The position numbers and the translations under genes are program-made. Under the pieces are notes generated by a model. It searched no databases and had not been told where the DNA came from. It was given only the letters and a program-made list of their open reading frames with translations. From Paraburkholderia bannensis NBRC 103871 (lineage in GTDB: Bacteria > Pseudomonadota > Gammaproteobacteria > Burkholderiales > Burkholderiaceae): a stretch of 64,000 nt of DNA. Where the stretch lies: contig NZ_BAYA01000026.1 in NCBI RefSeq assembly GCF_000685015.1, forward strand, positions 62,001-126,000, in the 5' to 3' direction. Shown piece after piece: positions 55,072 to 64,000 of the stretch (the stretch's first letter is position 1; each line of letters begins with the position of its first letter).

Positions 55072-55689
55072 ATGTCCCACCGCTTGAGCACACGCCCCGC
55101 CGGGCACACGATGACGCGCCTGCTCGCGTCGCGCGCGGCGCCGCTCGCGGCCGCCATCGGCGCAGCACTGATGCTTGCTGCGTGCAAGCTGCCGGTTCAC
55201 CAGGATTCGTCGGCGCCCGCGCCCGATCCGTTCAATCCCGCCGCCACGCAGTTGCTCGACAACACGCAATGGCAGCTCGTCGAATGGAAACGCGCGGACG
55301 GTTCGCTGCGCGCCATCCCCGGCGCGAATGCCGATGCCGGTGCGGCAGCCGCACCGGGCGCACGCCCGCTCACGCTCGACCTGTCCACGGCGAACGGCCA
55401 GCGCCGCGCCAGCGGCTTCTCGGGCTGCAATCGCTACATGGGCCGCTACACGCTCAAGAGCGGCCTGCTCTCGTTCGACCAGCTTGCGGGCACGCGCATG
55501 GCGTGCGTCGGCGCGGGCGGCGAAATCGAAGGCCCGTATCTCGATGCGCTCGCGCATATCGCGCGCACCGGCGTGCAGATGCGCTCGCCGCAGGCGCTCC
55601 TGCTGATCCTCGAAAACGGCGATCACCTGACCTTCGCACAGGCAGGCGCCAGCGCCCCGGCAGCCGCATCGGCGACGCAGGGTCAGTGA
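55072..55689 (+). CDS. META-domain lipoprotein
   Basis: A 205-residue lipoprotein. The signal LLASRAAPLAAAIGAALMLA ends in the lipobox AAC. A META (HslJ/DUF306) domain follows: LLDNTQWQLVEWKRADGS, FSGCNRYMGRYTL, GTRMACVG and LLLILENGDHLTF. META domains occur in outer-membrane heat-shock and motility-related proteins; function is not settled. GAGGA six bases before fixes the start at 55072. It ends with a strong terminator. Confidence 0.88.
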   Translation: MSHRLSTRPAGHTMTRLLASRAAPLAAAIGAALMLAACKLPVHQDSSAPAPDPFNPAATQLLDNTQWQLVEWKRADGSLRAIPGANADAGAAAAPGARPLTLDLSTANGQRRASGFSGCNRYMGRYTLKSGLLSFDQLAGTRMACVGAGGEIEGPYLDALAHIARTGVQMRSPQALLLILENGDHLTFAQAGASAPAAASATQGQ

Positions 55690-55706
55690 CGCAGCGCACC
55701 GCCCCG

Positions 55707-55740
55707 CAGCCGCGCGCTCACCCCGCGCGGCTGTTTTTTT
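55707..55740 (+). terminator. Terminator after the META-domain gene
   Basis: A 10-bp stem (55707-55716 with 55724-55733, CAGCCGCGCG arm) with a 7-base loop is followed by TTTTTTT, 18 bases after the stop. Confidence 0.93.
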
Positions 55741-55882
55741 GCTACAGCTTTTTGCCGGTTTTCCGCTCCCCCCTGAGCGCGCCCCCCGCCACTGCGGCGC
55801 CGCGACAACGCGCAATGCGGCGCACCAGGGTCGAGCGGTTACACTCGACACCTTGCCCAAACTTTCATCGTAGATCTCTGGC

Positions 55883-58800
55883 ATGCACACGGTAGTTCCT
55901 GGCTGGTTCGGCTTATCGGCCGTCTGGTTCATCCCTCTGATCTGGCGTCTCGTGAAGTCGGTGCTGCCCGGCGGCGCGGGGCTGCGCGGCCCCGGCACGA
56001 TCCGCCTGTGGCTCGGCTTTTTCTGCGTGCTGCTGTCAAGCTGCGCGCTCGAAGCGTCGATCCTGAACATCGAGGGTTTCGATGCGCTCGGCCACGCGCT
56101 CGCGGGCGGCCTCGGCAAGCTGATCGGACACGTCGCCGCACCGCTCGCGATGGCGGCGTTGTTCTTCATCAGCCTGCCCTGGCTCATCGAGTTCCGCTGG
56201 CGCGACTTTTTCGTCTGGGCCGATGTCTCGCTTGGCCTCGGCCTGAACATCCGTCCGTCCGATGACGACGACGAGGGCAGCGAGCGCGTCTCGCGCCGCA
56301 GCCGCCGCAACCGCCACGACACGCAGGACGGCGCCAAGGCATCGGGCGCTTCGTCCGGCATGAGCGCAGGTCTCGCCGGACTGGGCAGTCTCGGCAGCGC
56401 TTTAGGCCTGGGCGGCGGCCTCGCCTCGGGCGACGGCCCGAATATCGGCTCCGGCGCAGGCACGACCGCGCCGCACGACGATCCGCCCCGCAAGCGCCCC
56501 ACGGTCTGGCGTCCGCAGATGCCGGGCAAGCGCACGGCTGCGGGTGCAGCAGGTGCGGCTGTGACAGGCGTGGCTGGCGCCGCGAATGCCGCACAAGCCA
56601 CACACGGCGCAGGCGTCGCGCAAATGGACAACTCCCCGTGGCGCACCGAACCGGATTTCGCCTCGCCGCCTCCGAGTCCCGCCGCCGCGTGGGCGCGCAG
56701 CGAACCGACCGCGCCGGTGGGCTGGTTGCGTGAAGGACAACCCGGTGCGCGTGCACCGATGCCGTCCGCGCCGCAGTCGGGCGCCATGACCGGCGAGCTT
56801 CGCCGTGGCGCGCCGTTGCCCGCGTCCGCTGGCACGTTGAACGGCGGCATGCCGGGCGACGCACGGCGCGCGAGCGTCGGCGGCCCGAATGGCGTGCCGG
56901 TGCCCGCTCCTGCTGTCGCCTTCCCCGCCGACGTGCAACGTCAGGCGATGACGGGCCTTGGCGGCGTCGCCGTGGCTGCGGCAGGCGCGCAGGTCGCGGC
57001 GGGCGGTGCTTCGCCGTGGCGCGTCGCGCCTGGGCGTTCCGCTCCGAACGGTGCCTCGGCGGCAATGGGTACATCACAAGGCAGCGCACCGATCCGCGCA
57101 CCCTCGATGCGCCCGCCAGCACCTGCCGCAGCACACGCGACACAAGCGGCACAAGCGGCACTGGCGGCACACGCCGCGCCGCTCGCTTCGACGACTTCGG
57201 TGCCGGTCATGCCGCGCAGCGCCGTGCCGAACGCCGTCGATCCGATCGTCTCGCCTTACGCGAGTCCGGCGCCCTTGCGCCGTAGCGCGCCGCCGCCGGT
57301 TGCGGGCAGCACGGCCGCACGCGCCGCGGCTGCCGCTGCGCCGCAGCCGCGCCATCAGGCAAAGCCCGCTCGTCCGTTCGTCTGGCCGACCAAAACGACG
57401 CCGACCGCTGCAGTGCGTACGCCCCCCGCGATCAGCCCGCAGATCGCCGCCGCGCCCATGACGACGCCGGTCGCCGAAGTCAGTCCCGTCATGCCGGCCT
57501 ACTCGCGCCCGGTGACGCCCGCCCCCGCCGCCGAACCTGCGCCGCTCTCGTCCAGCGTGCTCGAAACGCTGCGCTCGATCGAAGAAAACGCCGCACGCTG
57601 GACATCGCTGGCTGGTGCGAGTCTTGCGCGCCGCAATAGTGTCGATGAGCCAGTCGCGCAAGTGGACGCCGCAGCACCCAAGGTGTCGCTGGAACAGGCG
57701 CACGCCCCGCAGGTCGCCGCCCCGGTTCAAGCGGCGGATCACGTCGCTCACGCTGCGGCTGAAGCACCTGCAAGACCTGCAACACCTGAAGCGCCCACCG
57801 AGCCAGTGCAGGAAACACCGCTCGTCCCGACGCATCAACCCGACGAGGAAGCGACGGCTTCGATACCCGAAGCCGTTCACGTCGAAGCTGAAGCCGAAGC
57901 CACGCCAGCCGCTGCCGCAACGCAAGTCGAAGCGCCCGCTAGCGAGACGACGCCGGACACCGATAACGTCCTGCCCGATTTCCTGATCGGCGCGCAAGAG
58001 AATGAGCCCGCATCGGCGGAACCGGTCGCATCCGCCGCGTCGGAAGAAGCGCCGGTCAAGTGGCCGGACTTCGACAATGGCATGCCGTGGGTGATGCTCG
58101 ATGACGAGCCGCAGGCCCATGAAGCCATCGAAGCTGAAACCGCCGCACCGGTGCAGGAAGTGACGCCTTCGGAACCCGCCGCCGATACCACGAGCAACAT
58201 CGTGCGCTTCCCGCGCCTCGTGACTGCGCACGTGCCGGTCGAGCAACTGGAAGACGAACCCGAAGCCGAAATCGAACAGCCGGCAGTCGAAGCCGCAAGC
58301 ACGCAGGAAGCGGTTGCGAGCGTCGCGACTCCGGAACCCGAGGTCGCCGAGCCGCTGGCGCCCGCCGCCGTCGATATCTTCACCGCAGCGTTCAGCGCCG
58401 CGCTGCCGACCTTCATCGCCAAAGCCGCCGAAGAGGAAGAAGCGAAGGCCGCAGAAGAAGCGCTGGCTCAAGCCGAAGCGCCGGCAATCGTCGAAGCGGA
58501 ACCGCTTCCGAGCGTCGTCACTGCACGCGAGCAGGAAGTGCACAACGAAGCGCACAACGAAGCGCCTGCGATCGAAACGACGCCGGTTGAAGAACCCGTA
58601 GCCGTCGAAGCCGAACCCATCGAAGCCGAAGCCGCAGCGACACAACCCGCACTGATCGAGCCGGAACCTGAGCACGAGCCCGAACCCGAGCCGGTCGTCG
58701 CGCAAGCCAGTTTTGCAACCGAAGCGCCCGCCATCGAGATCGTTCGTCCGGCGCCGACTCCGGTCGAAAGCACGGCGGCCGAACCGCAACCGGCATCGGA

Positions 58801-60946
58801 GCCGTTCGGTATCGCTGCACCGCTCGCCGCCGTTGCTGCGGCTGCAGCCGCCGTCACGCCGACCGTAGCGAACGCGGCAATCGCCACGACTGCCACGACT
58901 GGCGCAATCGCCACAATCGCACCGGCCCTTGGCACGGCGCACACCGTTGCAGCCGCAACCACGCCCGAAAGCACCGAAATCGAACCGGCAGCAGCGCCTG
59001 CATGGCACCTGCCGATCATTCAGGCGCCTGCTGCACCTGCACCTGCACCCGCCCCGAGCGCGCCGGTCGTGCCGCCGTGGGAGCAGGCGCTCACCCCGGC
59101 GCCCGCGCCTTTCGTCCCCGCCGCGCCGATCGAAGCCGCCCCCCTCGCGCCGATCCCGGCAGCGCCCGCATGGCACTTCCCGCCGGAACCTGCTGCAACG
59201 GCCTTCCCGTCGATCGCGCCGATTGCGCCGATCACGCCGATCGCGCCGATCGCGCCGCTTCAACCGCCAGCGCCGCCCGCAGCCTTCACGCCGCCGTGGG
59301 AGCAAGCGCCGGCAAGCGCCGCCACCCCGGCCGCCGCACCCGCAGCCCCGCTCGAAGCGGCAACGCAAACCGCAATGCCTGCCCCCGCACCTGCGCCAGA
59401 ACCGGCACGCCAGCCGGTACGCGGCCACGCGCCCACGTCGTTCGAATTCCAGCCGCTCAGCGCCTCGACGGTCGAGCTGCCCGGCTTCGACCTGCTGGAG
59501 CGCTCCTCGACCGAGATCGAGTACGTCTCCGAAGAAAAGCTCGCCGAAACCAGCCAGTTGATCGAGCAGCGCCTGCAGGAATTCAAGGTGCCGGTCACGG
59601 TGGTCGGCGCTTCGGCGGGCCCGGTCATCACGCGCTTCGAAGTCGAGCCTGCGCTCGGCGTGCGCGGCAGCCAGATCGTCGGTCTGATGAAAGACCTGTC
59701 GCGCGGCCTCGGGCTCACGTCGATCCGCGTGGTCGAAACGATTCCGGGCAAGACCTGCATGGGGCTCGAACTGCCCAACGCGAAGCGCCAGATGATCCGC
59801 CTGTCCGAGATCCTCGAATCGACGCCGTATCAGCGTTCGCAATCGAAGCTCACGATCGCGCTGGGCAAGGACATCATCGGCCTGCCGATCGTCACCGATC
59901 TCGCCAAGGCGCCGCACATGCTCGTCGCGGGCACGACCGGTTCCGGCAAGTCGGTCGCGATCAACGCGATGATCCTCTCGCTGCTCTACAAGGCGACGCC
60001 CGAGGATGTGCGCCTCATCATGATCGACCCGAAGATGCTGGAGCTGTCGGTCTACGAAGGCATTCCGCATCTGCTCGCGCCGGTCGTGACCGACATGAAG
60101 CTCGCGGCCAACGCGCTCAACTGGTGCGTCGGCGAGATGGAAAAGCGTTACCGGCTGATGTCGGCGGTGGGCGTGCGCAATCTCGCGGGCTTCAACCAGA
60201 AGATTCGCGACGCCGCGGCGCAGGAAAAGAAGATCGGCAATCCGTTCTCGCTCACGCCCGAGGCGCCCGAGCCGCTCTCGCCGCTGCCGATGATCGTCGT
60301 GGTGATCGACGAGCTTGCCGACCTGATGATGGTTGCGGGCAAGAAGATCGAAGAGCTGATCGCGCGTCTCGCGCAGAAGGCGCGCGCGGCGGGCATCCAC
60401 CTGATTCTCGCGACGCAGCGTCCGTCAGTGGACGTCATCACCGGCCTCATCAAGGCGAACATTCCGACGCGCGTGGCGTTCCAGGTGTCGTCCAAGATCG
60501 ACTCGCGCACGATTCTCGACCAGATGGGCGCGGAATCGCTGCTCGGCCAGGGCGACATGCTGTTCCTGCCGCCAGGCACCGGCTACCCGCAGCGCGTGCA
60601 CGGCGCGTTCGTCGCCGACGAGGAAGTGCATGCCGTGGTCGAGTACCTGAAGCAGTTCGGCGAGCCGGAATACGTCGAGGGCATTCTCGACGGCCCGGCG
60701 AGCGAAGGCGCGCCGCAAGACCTGTTCGGCGAGTCGCCCGAAGCGGAAGCCGATCCGCTTTACGACGAGGCGGTGGCCTTTGTCGTGCGCACGCGGCGCG
60801 CGTCGATCTCGTCGGTGCAGCGTCAGTTGCGCATCGGCTATAACCGCGCCGCACGCCTGGTCGAACAGATGGAAGCGGCGGGCCTCGTCTCGCCCATGGG
60901 CATCAACGGCAGCCGCGAAGTGCTCGTGCCGGGACAGGCTGAATAA
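55883..60946 (+). CDS. ftsK: FtsK DNA translocase with an about 1050-residue linker
   Basis: A 1687-residue divisome protein that pumps chromosomes across the septum and activates XerCD. N-terminal membrane helices (about residues 1-120) are followed by a very long Ala/Pro/Glu/Val linker (about 130-1195). The motor follows: FDLLERSSTEIEYVSEEKL near 1200, Walker A VAGTTGSGKSVAINAM near 1350, Walker B VVVIDELADLM near 1470, ATQRPSVDVITG. The winged-helix gamma domain, which reads KOPS, starts near 1625 (DEAVAFVVRTRRASISSVQR). Most FtsK proteins have a much shorter linker. The frame is intact throughout. Confidence 0.95.
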   Translation: MHTVVPGWFGLSAVWFIPLIWRLVKSVLPGGAGLRGPGTIRLWLGFFCVLLSSCALEASILNIEGFDALGHALAGGLGKLIGHVAAPLAMAALFFISLPWLIEFRWRDFFVWADVSLGLGLNIRPSDDDDEGSERVSRRSRRNRHDTQDGAKASGASSGMSAGLAGLGSLGSALGLGGGLASGDGPNIGSGAGTTAPHDDPPRKRPTVWRPQMPGKRTAAGAAGAAVTGVAGAANAAQATHGAGVAQMDNSPWRTEPDFASPPPSPAAAWARSEPTAPVGWLREGQPGARAPMPSAPQSGAMTGELRRGAPLPASAGTLNGGMPGDARRASVGGPNGVPVPAPAVAFPADVQRQAMTGLGGVAVAAAGAQVAAGGASPWRVAPGRSAPNGASAAMGTSQGSAPIRAPSMRPPAPAAAHATQAAQAALAAHAAPLASTTSVPVMPRSAVPNAVDPIVSPYASPAPLRRSAPPPVAGSTAARAAAAAAPQPRHQAKPARPFVWPTKTTPTAAVRTPPAISPQIAAAPMTTPVAEVSPVMPAYSRPVTPAPAAEPAPLSSSVLETLRSIEENAARWTSLAGASLARRNSVDEPVAQVDAAAPKVSLEQAHAPQVAAPVQAADHVAHAAAEAPARPATPEAPTEPVQETPLVPTHQPDEEATASIPEAVHVEAEAEATPAAAATQVEAPASETTPDTDNVLPDFLIGAQENEPASAEPVASAASEEAPVKWPDFDNGMPWVMLDDEPQAHEAIEAETAAPVQEVTPSEPAADTTSNIVRFPRLVTAHVPVEQLEDEPEAEIEQPAVEAASTQEAVASVATPEPEVAEPLAPAAVDIFTAAFSAALPTFIAKAAEEEEAKAAEEALAQAEAPAIVEAEPLPSVVTAREQEVHNEAHNEAPAIETTPVEEPVAVEAEPIEAEAAATQPALIEPEPEHEPEPEPVVAQASFATEAPAIEIVRPAPTPVESTAAEPQPASEPFGIAAPLAAVAAAAAAVTPTVANAAIATTATTGAIATIAPALGTAHTVAAATTPESTEIEPAAAPAWHLPIIQAPAAPAPAPAPSAPVVPPWEQALTPAPAPFVPAAPIEAAPLAPIPAAPAWHFPPEPAATAFPSIAPIAPITPIAPIAPLQPPAPPAAFTPPWEQAPASAATPAAAPAAPLEAATQTAMPAPAPAPEPARQPVRGHAPTSFEFQPLSASTVELPGFDLLERSSTEIEYVSEEKLAETSQLIEQRLQEFKVPVTVVGASAGPVITRFEVEPALGVRGSQIVGLMKDLSRGLGLTSIRVVETIPGKTCMGLELPNAKRQMIRLSEILESTPYQRSQSKLTIALGKDIIGLPIVTDLAKAPHMLVAGTTGSGKSVAINAMILSLLYKATPEDVRLIMIDPKMLELSVYEGIPHLLAPVVTDMKLAANALNWCVGEMEKRYRLMSAVGVRNLAGFNQKIRDAAAQEKKIGNPFSLTPEAPEPLSPLPMIVVVIDELADLMMVAGKKIEELIARLAQKARAAGIHLILATQRPSVDVITGLIKANIPTRVAFQVSSKIDSRTILDQMGAESLLGQGDMLFLPPGTGYPQRVHGAFVADEEVHAVVEYLKQFGEPEYVEGILDGPASEGAPQDLFGESPEAEADPLYDEAVAFVVRTRRASISSVQRQLRIGYNRAARLVEQMEAAGLVSPMGINGSREVLVPGQAE

Positions 60947-60973
60947 GCGTTACAGCATCGCCGCCGTCAAAGC

Positions 60974-61012
60974 AAAAAACGCCGCGTGGATGAACTCCAC
61001 GCGGCGTTTTTT
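60974..61012. terminator. Bidirectional terminator between ftsK and the lactonase gene
   Basis: An 11-bp perfect stem (60980-60990 with 60996-61006, CGCCGCGTGGA arm), with A6 before and T7 after, serves both convergent genes. Confidence 0.95.
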
Positions 61013-61045
61013 TATCTCTTGCCGACTCGCGTCGGCTTCATCAAC

Positions 61046-62332
61046 TCAAGGCGTCACGAACTTGAAATCGACCGGCGAGCCGATGTCGATTTTCTTCGGA
61101 TTCGCTTCGAGCAGACCCGTTTCCTGGTCGCGGCGGAATACGTACACCGTATCGCTGTTCTGGTTGCCGACGATCAGCCACTGGCCGCTCGGGTCGATGG
61201 CGAACTCGCGCGGCGATTTGCCGAGGCTCGCCTGACGGCCCACGCGCTTGAGCTTGCCGCTCGTCGGGTCGACCGCGAAGATCGAGATGTCGTTGGCGTC
61301 GCCGCGGTTCGACACATAAAGGAACTTGCCGTCCGGCGAGAGGTGCAATGCCGCTGCGCCCACTGCGCCCTTGAAGTCCGGTTCGGCGAGTTTCTCGACC
61401 TGCTCCAGCTTCAGGTGGCCGTCTTCGTAGTTGAACACGCTGACCGTGCCCGCGAGTTCGCTCGTCAGGTACGCGTGGCGACCGTCGTTGCCGAACACGA
61501 GGTGACGCGGGCCGGTGCCGGCCTTCACGTCGGTGTAGCGCCACTCGGCCGGGCTCACCAGACCGCGCGTGCCGTCCGGCGTGTAGCGGTAAGTCCAGAG
61601 CTTGTCGGTGCCCAGATCCTGCGTGAAGAGATAACGGCCATCGGGCGAGAACACCGTCGAGTGCACGTGCGCGTTGTCCTGGCGTCCCTTCACCGGGCCG
61701 CCGCCCTCATGGTGCACGGTCAGCACCGACTGGCCGAGCTTGCCGTCCTGCTCGATGGGCAACACCGCGAAGCTGCCGCCCGGATCGGCGGCGACCGAGT
61801 AGTTGGCCACCAGCAGGTATTTGCCGTCCGGCGACAGGCTTAGGTAGCACGGATCGTTGCCCTGCGCCGAGACCTTGTCGAGGAAGGTGAGCTGGCCGCT
61901 CGCGGCATCGAAGCCGAACGCGCTCACGTCGCCGCGCGTCGTGGCCGGGCCGTTGTCGCCGGGCAGCTCGTTCACTGCGTAGACGAAGCGCTTGTCGTGG
62001 CTCACGACGAGATACGACGGGTTCACGGTCTTCGCGACGCTGACCTGCTGCGCGTCGCCGGTCTTCGAGTCGAAGCGGTAGACGTAAAGGCCTTCGCTCT
62101 TGCCGCCCGTGTAAGTGCCGACGATCAGGTCATACACGCCGTTACCCGCGACATTGGCGGACGCGCCGCTTTGCGCGAACGCCTGGGGAGCGGCTACGGA
62201 CGCGGCGACTGAGGCCATGATGGCAATACCCTTGATGATCTGATGAATGACGCCGCGCTTGTGGGTGCGCGGTGCGTCCCGTTCATGCGACTGCATGGGC
62301 ACGGCGATTGCGGCTGCATGGCCTTGAATCAT
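61046..62332 (-). CDS. Exported lactonase, 7-bladed beta-propeller (6-phosphogluconolactonase-like)
   Basis: A 428-residue member of the lactonase family (YbhE/Pgl propeller). GVYDLIVGTYTGGKSEGLYV, ALHLSPDGKFLYVSNRGDAN and FAIDPSGQWLIVGNQNSDTV are repeated blade motifs, and the PRHLVFGNDGRHAYLTSE segment fits the active-site blade. An N-terminal signal (IIKGIAIMASVAASVAAPQA then FAQ) follows a long polar region, so the protein is probably periplasmic, unlike cytosolic Pgl. The ATG at 62332 is fixed by AAAGGAGGT. The true substrate may be another lactone. Confidence 0.88.
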   Translation of the reverse strand: MIQGHAAAIAVPMQSHERDAPRTHKRGVIHQIIKGIAIMASVAASVAAPQAFAQSGASANVAGNGVYDLIVGTYTGGKSEGLYVYRFDSKTGDAQQVSVAKTVNPSYLVVSHDKRFVYAVNELPGDNGPATTRGDVSAFGFDAASGQLTFLDKVSAQGNDPCYLSLSPDGKYLLVANYSVAADPGGSFAVLPIEQDGKLGQSVLTVHHEGGGPVKGRQDNAHVHSTVFSPDGRYLFTQDLGTDKLWTYRYTPDGTRGLVSPAEWRYTDVKAGTGPRHLVFGNDGRHAYLTSELAGTVSVFNYEDGHLKLEQVEKLAEPDFKGAVGAAALHLSPDGKFLYVSNRGDANDISIFAVDPTSGKLKRVGRQASLGKSPREFAIDPSGQWLIVGNQNSDTVYVFRRDQETGLLEANPKKIDIGSPVDFKFVTP

Positions 62333-62336
62333 GTCG

Positions 62337-62345
62337 ACCTCCTTT
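62337..62345 (-). promoter_or_regulatory. Strong ribosome binding site of the lactonase gene
   Basis: AAAGGAGGT on the minus strand, four bases before the ATG at 62332. It rejects the longer frame starting at 62386. Confidence 0.8.
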
Positions 62346-62501
62346 CTTCTTGTCGAACTGTCGAATCTGGTGCTGATCGTCCGCACGCGTCATCCTGCGC
62401 GCGGCGAATCTTATGAGGGTTGGGGGGCCAGTATACGAGAGGTTGTGCGCCATCGCGCTGCCAGCGCGCAGCGCGCGGCCTCGTCCATCAAGGAGTGAAC
62501 A

Positions 62502-62651
62502 ATGAATATCCATGTCGCCATCGGCCCGCTCGTCGCGCTCATCGCCGGCATCCTGATTCTGGTTGTGCCTCGCCTGCTCAACTACATCGTCGCGCTCTAT
62601 CTCATCATCATCGGGCTCATCGGCCTGTTCGGCACGGGCGGGCATTTCTGA
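62502..62651 (+). CDS. DUF3096 small membrane protein
   Basis: A 49-residue protein: MNIHVAIGPLVALIAGILIL then VVPRLLNYIVALYLIIIGLI and GLFGTGGHF. Two hydrophobic helices flank a short PRLLNY turn, the pattern of DUF3096. AGGAGTG lies just upstream. It is too short for default gene calling but clear in sequence. Divergent from the lactonase gene. Function is unknown. Confidence 0.9.
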   Translation: MNIHVAIGPLVALIAGILILVVPRLLNYIVALYLIIIGLIGLFGTGGHF

Positions 62652-62886
62652 CCGCCGAAAGCGGCCCTCTCCAGTCCCCTTCGCACGCCCCGAACCGCGC
62701 GTCGCGACAGTCCCCGCAGCGATGTTTTGCGTGCGCTGGCGTGCCCGGCGCCGCAAAACGCGTTGCGCATTCCGCCCCTGAGCCACTACTCTTGTCCGTG
62801 CATGCGCAGTCGCAGTCGCTTCACGTTCCAGAAAAGTCACAACGCAACGTACCAACCGCACCACGCAAGCTGTCAATCCGCTTACC

Positions 62887-64000
62887 ATGCCCGCACTTAT
62901 CGAAGACTATGCCTTGATCGGCGACGGCCACACCGCCGCGCTCGTGTCCCGCGAAGGTTCCATCGACTGGCTCTGCTGGCCGCGTTTCGACTCCGGCGCC
63001 TGCTTCGCGGCGCTGCTCGGCGACGAAAAGAATGGCCGCTGGCAGATTGCCCCCGCGCCCGCCGCCGACGGCACGCCCGCGAAAATCACCACCACACGCC
63101 GTTATCGCGGCGAAACGCTGATCCTCGAAACCGATTTCGAAACCGCCGAAGGCGCGGTCACGCTGATCGACTTCATGCCGCCCGGCAACGGCTGGACTGA
63201 ACTCGTGCGCATCGTCGTGGGCCGTCGCGGTACGGTGCGCATGCAATGCGAGCTGGTGCTGCGCTTCGACTACGGTTTTTCGGTGCCGTGGGTGAGCCGC
63301 CTGACCTACGAAAGCGGCATCAAGGCCACGGTCGGCCCGGACACCATCGTGTTGCGCACGCCCGTCGATCTCGAAGGCGAGAACATGCGCACGCTCGCGC
63401 AATTCGACGTCAAGGAAGGCGAGCGCGTGCCGTTTTCGATGGCCTACGCGGCGTCGCACCTGCGCCTGCCGCCGCCGCGCGATCCGTTTACGGCGCTTGC
63501 CCGCACCGAAAACTTCTGGGAAGAATGGGCCGCGCGCGGCACGGTCGAAGGCCGCTGGGCCGCCCCGATCCGCCGCTCGCTCATCACGCTCAAGGCGCTC
63601 GCCTACGAACCCACGGGCGGCATCGTCGCCGCGCCCACCACTTCGCTGCCCGAGCAGCTGGGCGGCACGCGCAACTGGGACTACCGCTACTGCTGGCTGC
63701 GCGACGCGACCATCACGCTGCTCGCCATGATGCGCGGAGGCTACTACGACGAAGCCCGCGCGTGGCGCGCGTGGCTCGGGCGCGTGATGGCCGGGTCGCC
63801 CTCGCAGTTGCAGATCATGTACGGCATCGCCGGCGAGCGGCGCCTGCCCGAAATCGAACTCGACTGGCTGCCCGGCTACGAAAACTCGAAGCCCGTGCGC
63901 GTGGGCAATAACGCAGTCGGGCAACTGCAACTCGACGTCTATGGCGAAGTGATGAACGCGCTGCACCTCGCGCGCGTGGGCGGCCTGCAAGCCGACGACA
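62887..64000 (+). CDS. Glycoside hydrolase family 15 protein, 5' part (runs off right edge)
   Basis: The first 371 codons of a GH15 glucoamylase/trehalase-like enzyme. The N-terminus MPALIEDYALIGDGHTAALV, SIDWLCWPRFDSGACFAALL and the beta-sandwich domain are followed by the start of the (alpha/alpha)6 barrel, with GGTRNWDYRYCWLRDATITL near residue 260. The catalytic Glu residues expected further on are beyond the window. Members hydrolyse trehalose or short glucans in the cytoplasm. The ATG at 62887 directly precedes the conserved N-terminus. Confidence 0.92.
   Translation, partial: MPALIEDYALIGDGHTAALVSREGSIDWLCWPRFDSGACFAALLGDEKNGRWQIAPAPAADGTPAKITTTRRYRGETLILETDFETAEGAVTLIDFMPPGNGWTELVRIVVGRRGTVRMQCELVLRFDYGFSVPWVSRLTYESGIKATVGPDTIVLRTPVDLEGENMRTLAQFDVKEGERVPFSMAYAASHLRLPPPRDPFTALARTENFWEEWAARGTVEGRWAAPIRRSLITLKALAYEPTGGIVAAPTTSLPEQLGGTRNWDYRYCWLRDATITLLAMMRGGYYDEARAWRAWLGRVMAGSPSQLQIMYGIAGERRLPEIELDWLPGYENSKPVRVGNNAVGQLQLDVYGEVMNALHLARVGGLQADD

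Noticed and set aside
57074..60400. Long minus-strand open frame opposite ftsK
   Set aside because: It mirrors the repetitive Ala/Pro/Glu linker of FtsK, giving Arg/Gly/Cys-rich low complexity only.
62652..62886. Possible small gene between DUF3096 and the GH15 gene
   Set aside because: No frame has both a ribosome site and a plausible peptide; I see nothing in this gap.

Overview
The window is a high-GC chromosomal segment from a member of the Burkholderiaceae, most like Paraburkholderia, Caballeronia or Burkholderia. The case rests on a Burkholderia-type porin, small proteins of the DUF4148 and DUF6726 kinds, a kdpFABC-kdpDE cluster, the nadD-rsfS-rlmH-maf-rng block, and an ftsK with a very long Ala/Pro/Glu linker. 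I see no rRNA, convincing tRNA, CRISPR array, insertion sequence or prophage. The assignment comes from recognising families, not from a database search.

Layout. 1-4390 (minus): the 5' end of a porin gene, then a three-gene operon for a periplasmic molybdopterin hydroxylase (triheme cytochrome c, 2Fe-2S subunit, Tat-exported large subunit). 4756-7982 (minus): an FtsX-like ABC permease coupled to a DUF4126 membrane protein. 8315-8715 (minus): a guanidinium exporter gene (gdx/sugE) behind a two-hairpin guanidine-II (mini-ykkC) riboswitch. 8778-17308 (minus): the high-affinity K+ system, reading a 41-codon small membrane gene, kdpF, kdpA, kdpB, kdpC, kdpD, kdpE. The first two genes are too short for usual ORF calling. 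17450-21045 (minus): an APH-fold kinase, a quinone oxidoreductase, methylglyoxal synthase and a divergent SDR.

21428-31161 (plus): housekeeping genes upp, yebC/pmpR, purD, hemF, nadD, rsfS, rlmH, maf, rng and mnmH. They cover uracil salvage, purine, haem and NAD synthesis, ribosome silencing and methylation, RNA processing and tRNA modification. 31430-37692: a DUF4148 protein, then an LPS core/lipid A group (GT4 glycosyltransferase, O-antigen ligase-like protein, msbA, GT2 glycosyltransferase). 37778-46990: dnaE, trhO, gluQ, rhlE and an aldehyde dehydrogenase.

47453-52616 (plus): a two-gene islet with lower GC than its neighbours. One gene encodes a rhamnan-synthesis-F-type protein. The other encodes a 1286-residue protein joining a methyltransferase, a long coiled coil and a HAD/COG5610-like hydrolase. 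The two share a sequence motif and probably build or modify a surface glycan. This is the best candidate for an undescribed system in the window. 52720-64000: an MliC-type lysozyme inhibitor, a small lipoprotein, purT, a META-domain lipoprotein, ftsK, an exported lactonase, a DUF3096 small membrane protein and the first part of a GH15 glycosidase that runs off the right edge.

Most convergent gene pairs are separated by strong bidirectional hairpin terminators. Several genes need GTG or TTG starts (nadD, gluQ, mnmH, msbA, the FtsX-like permease).
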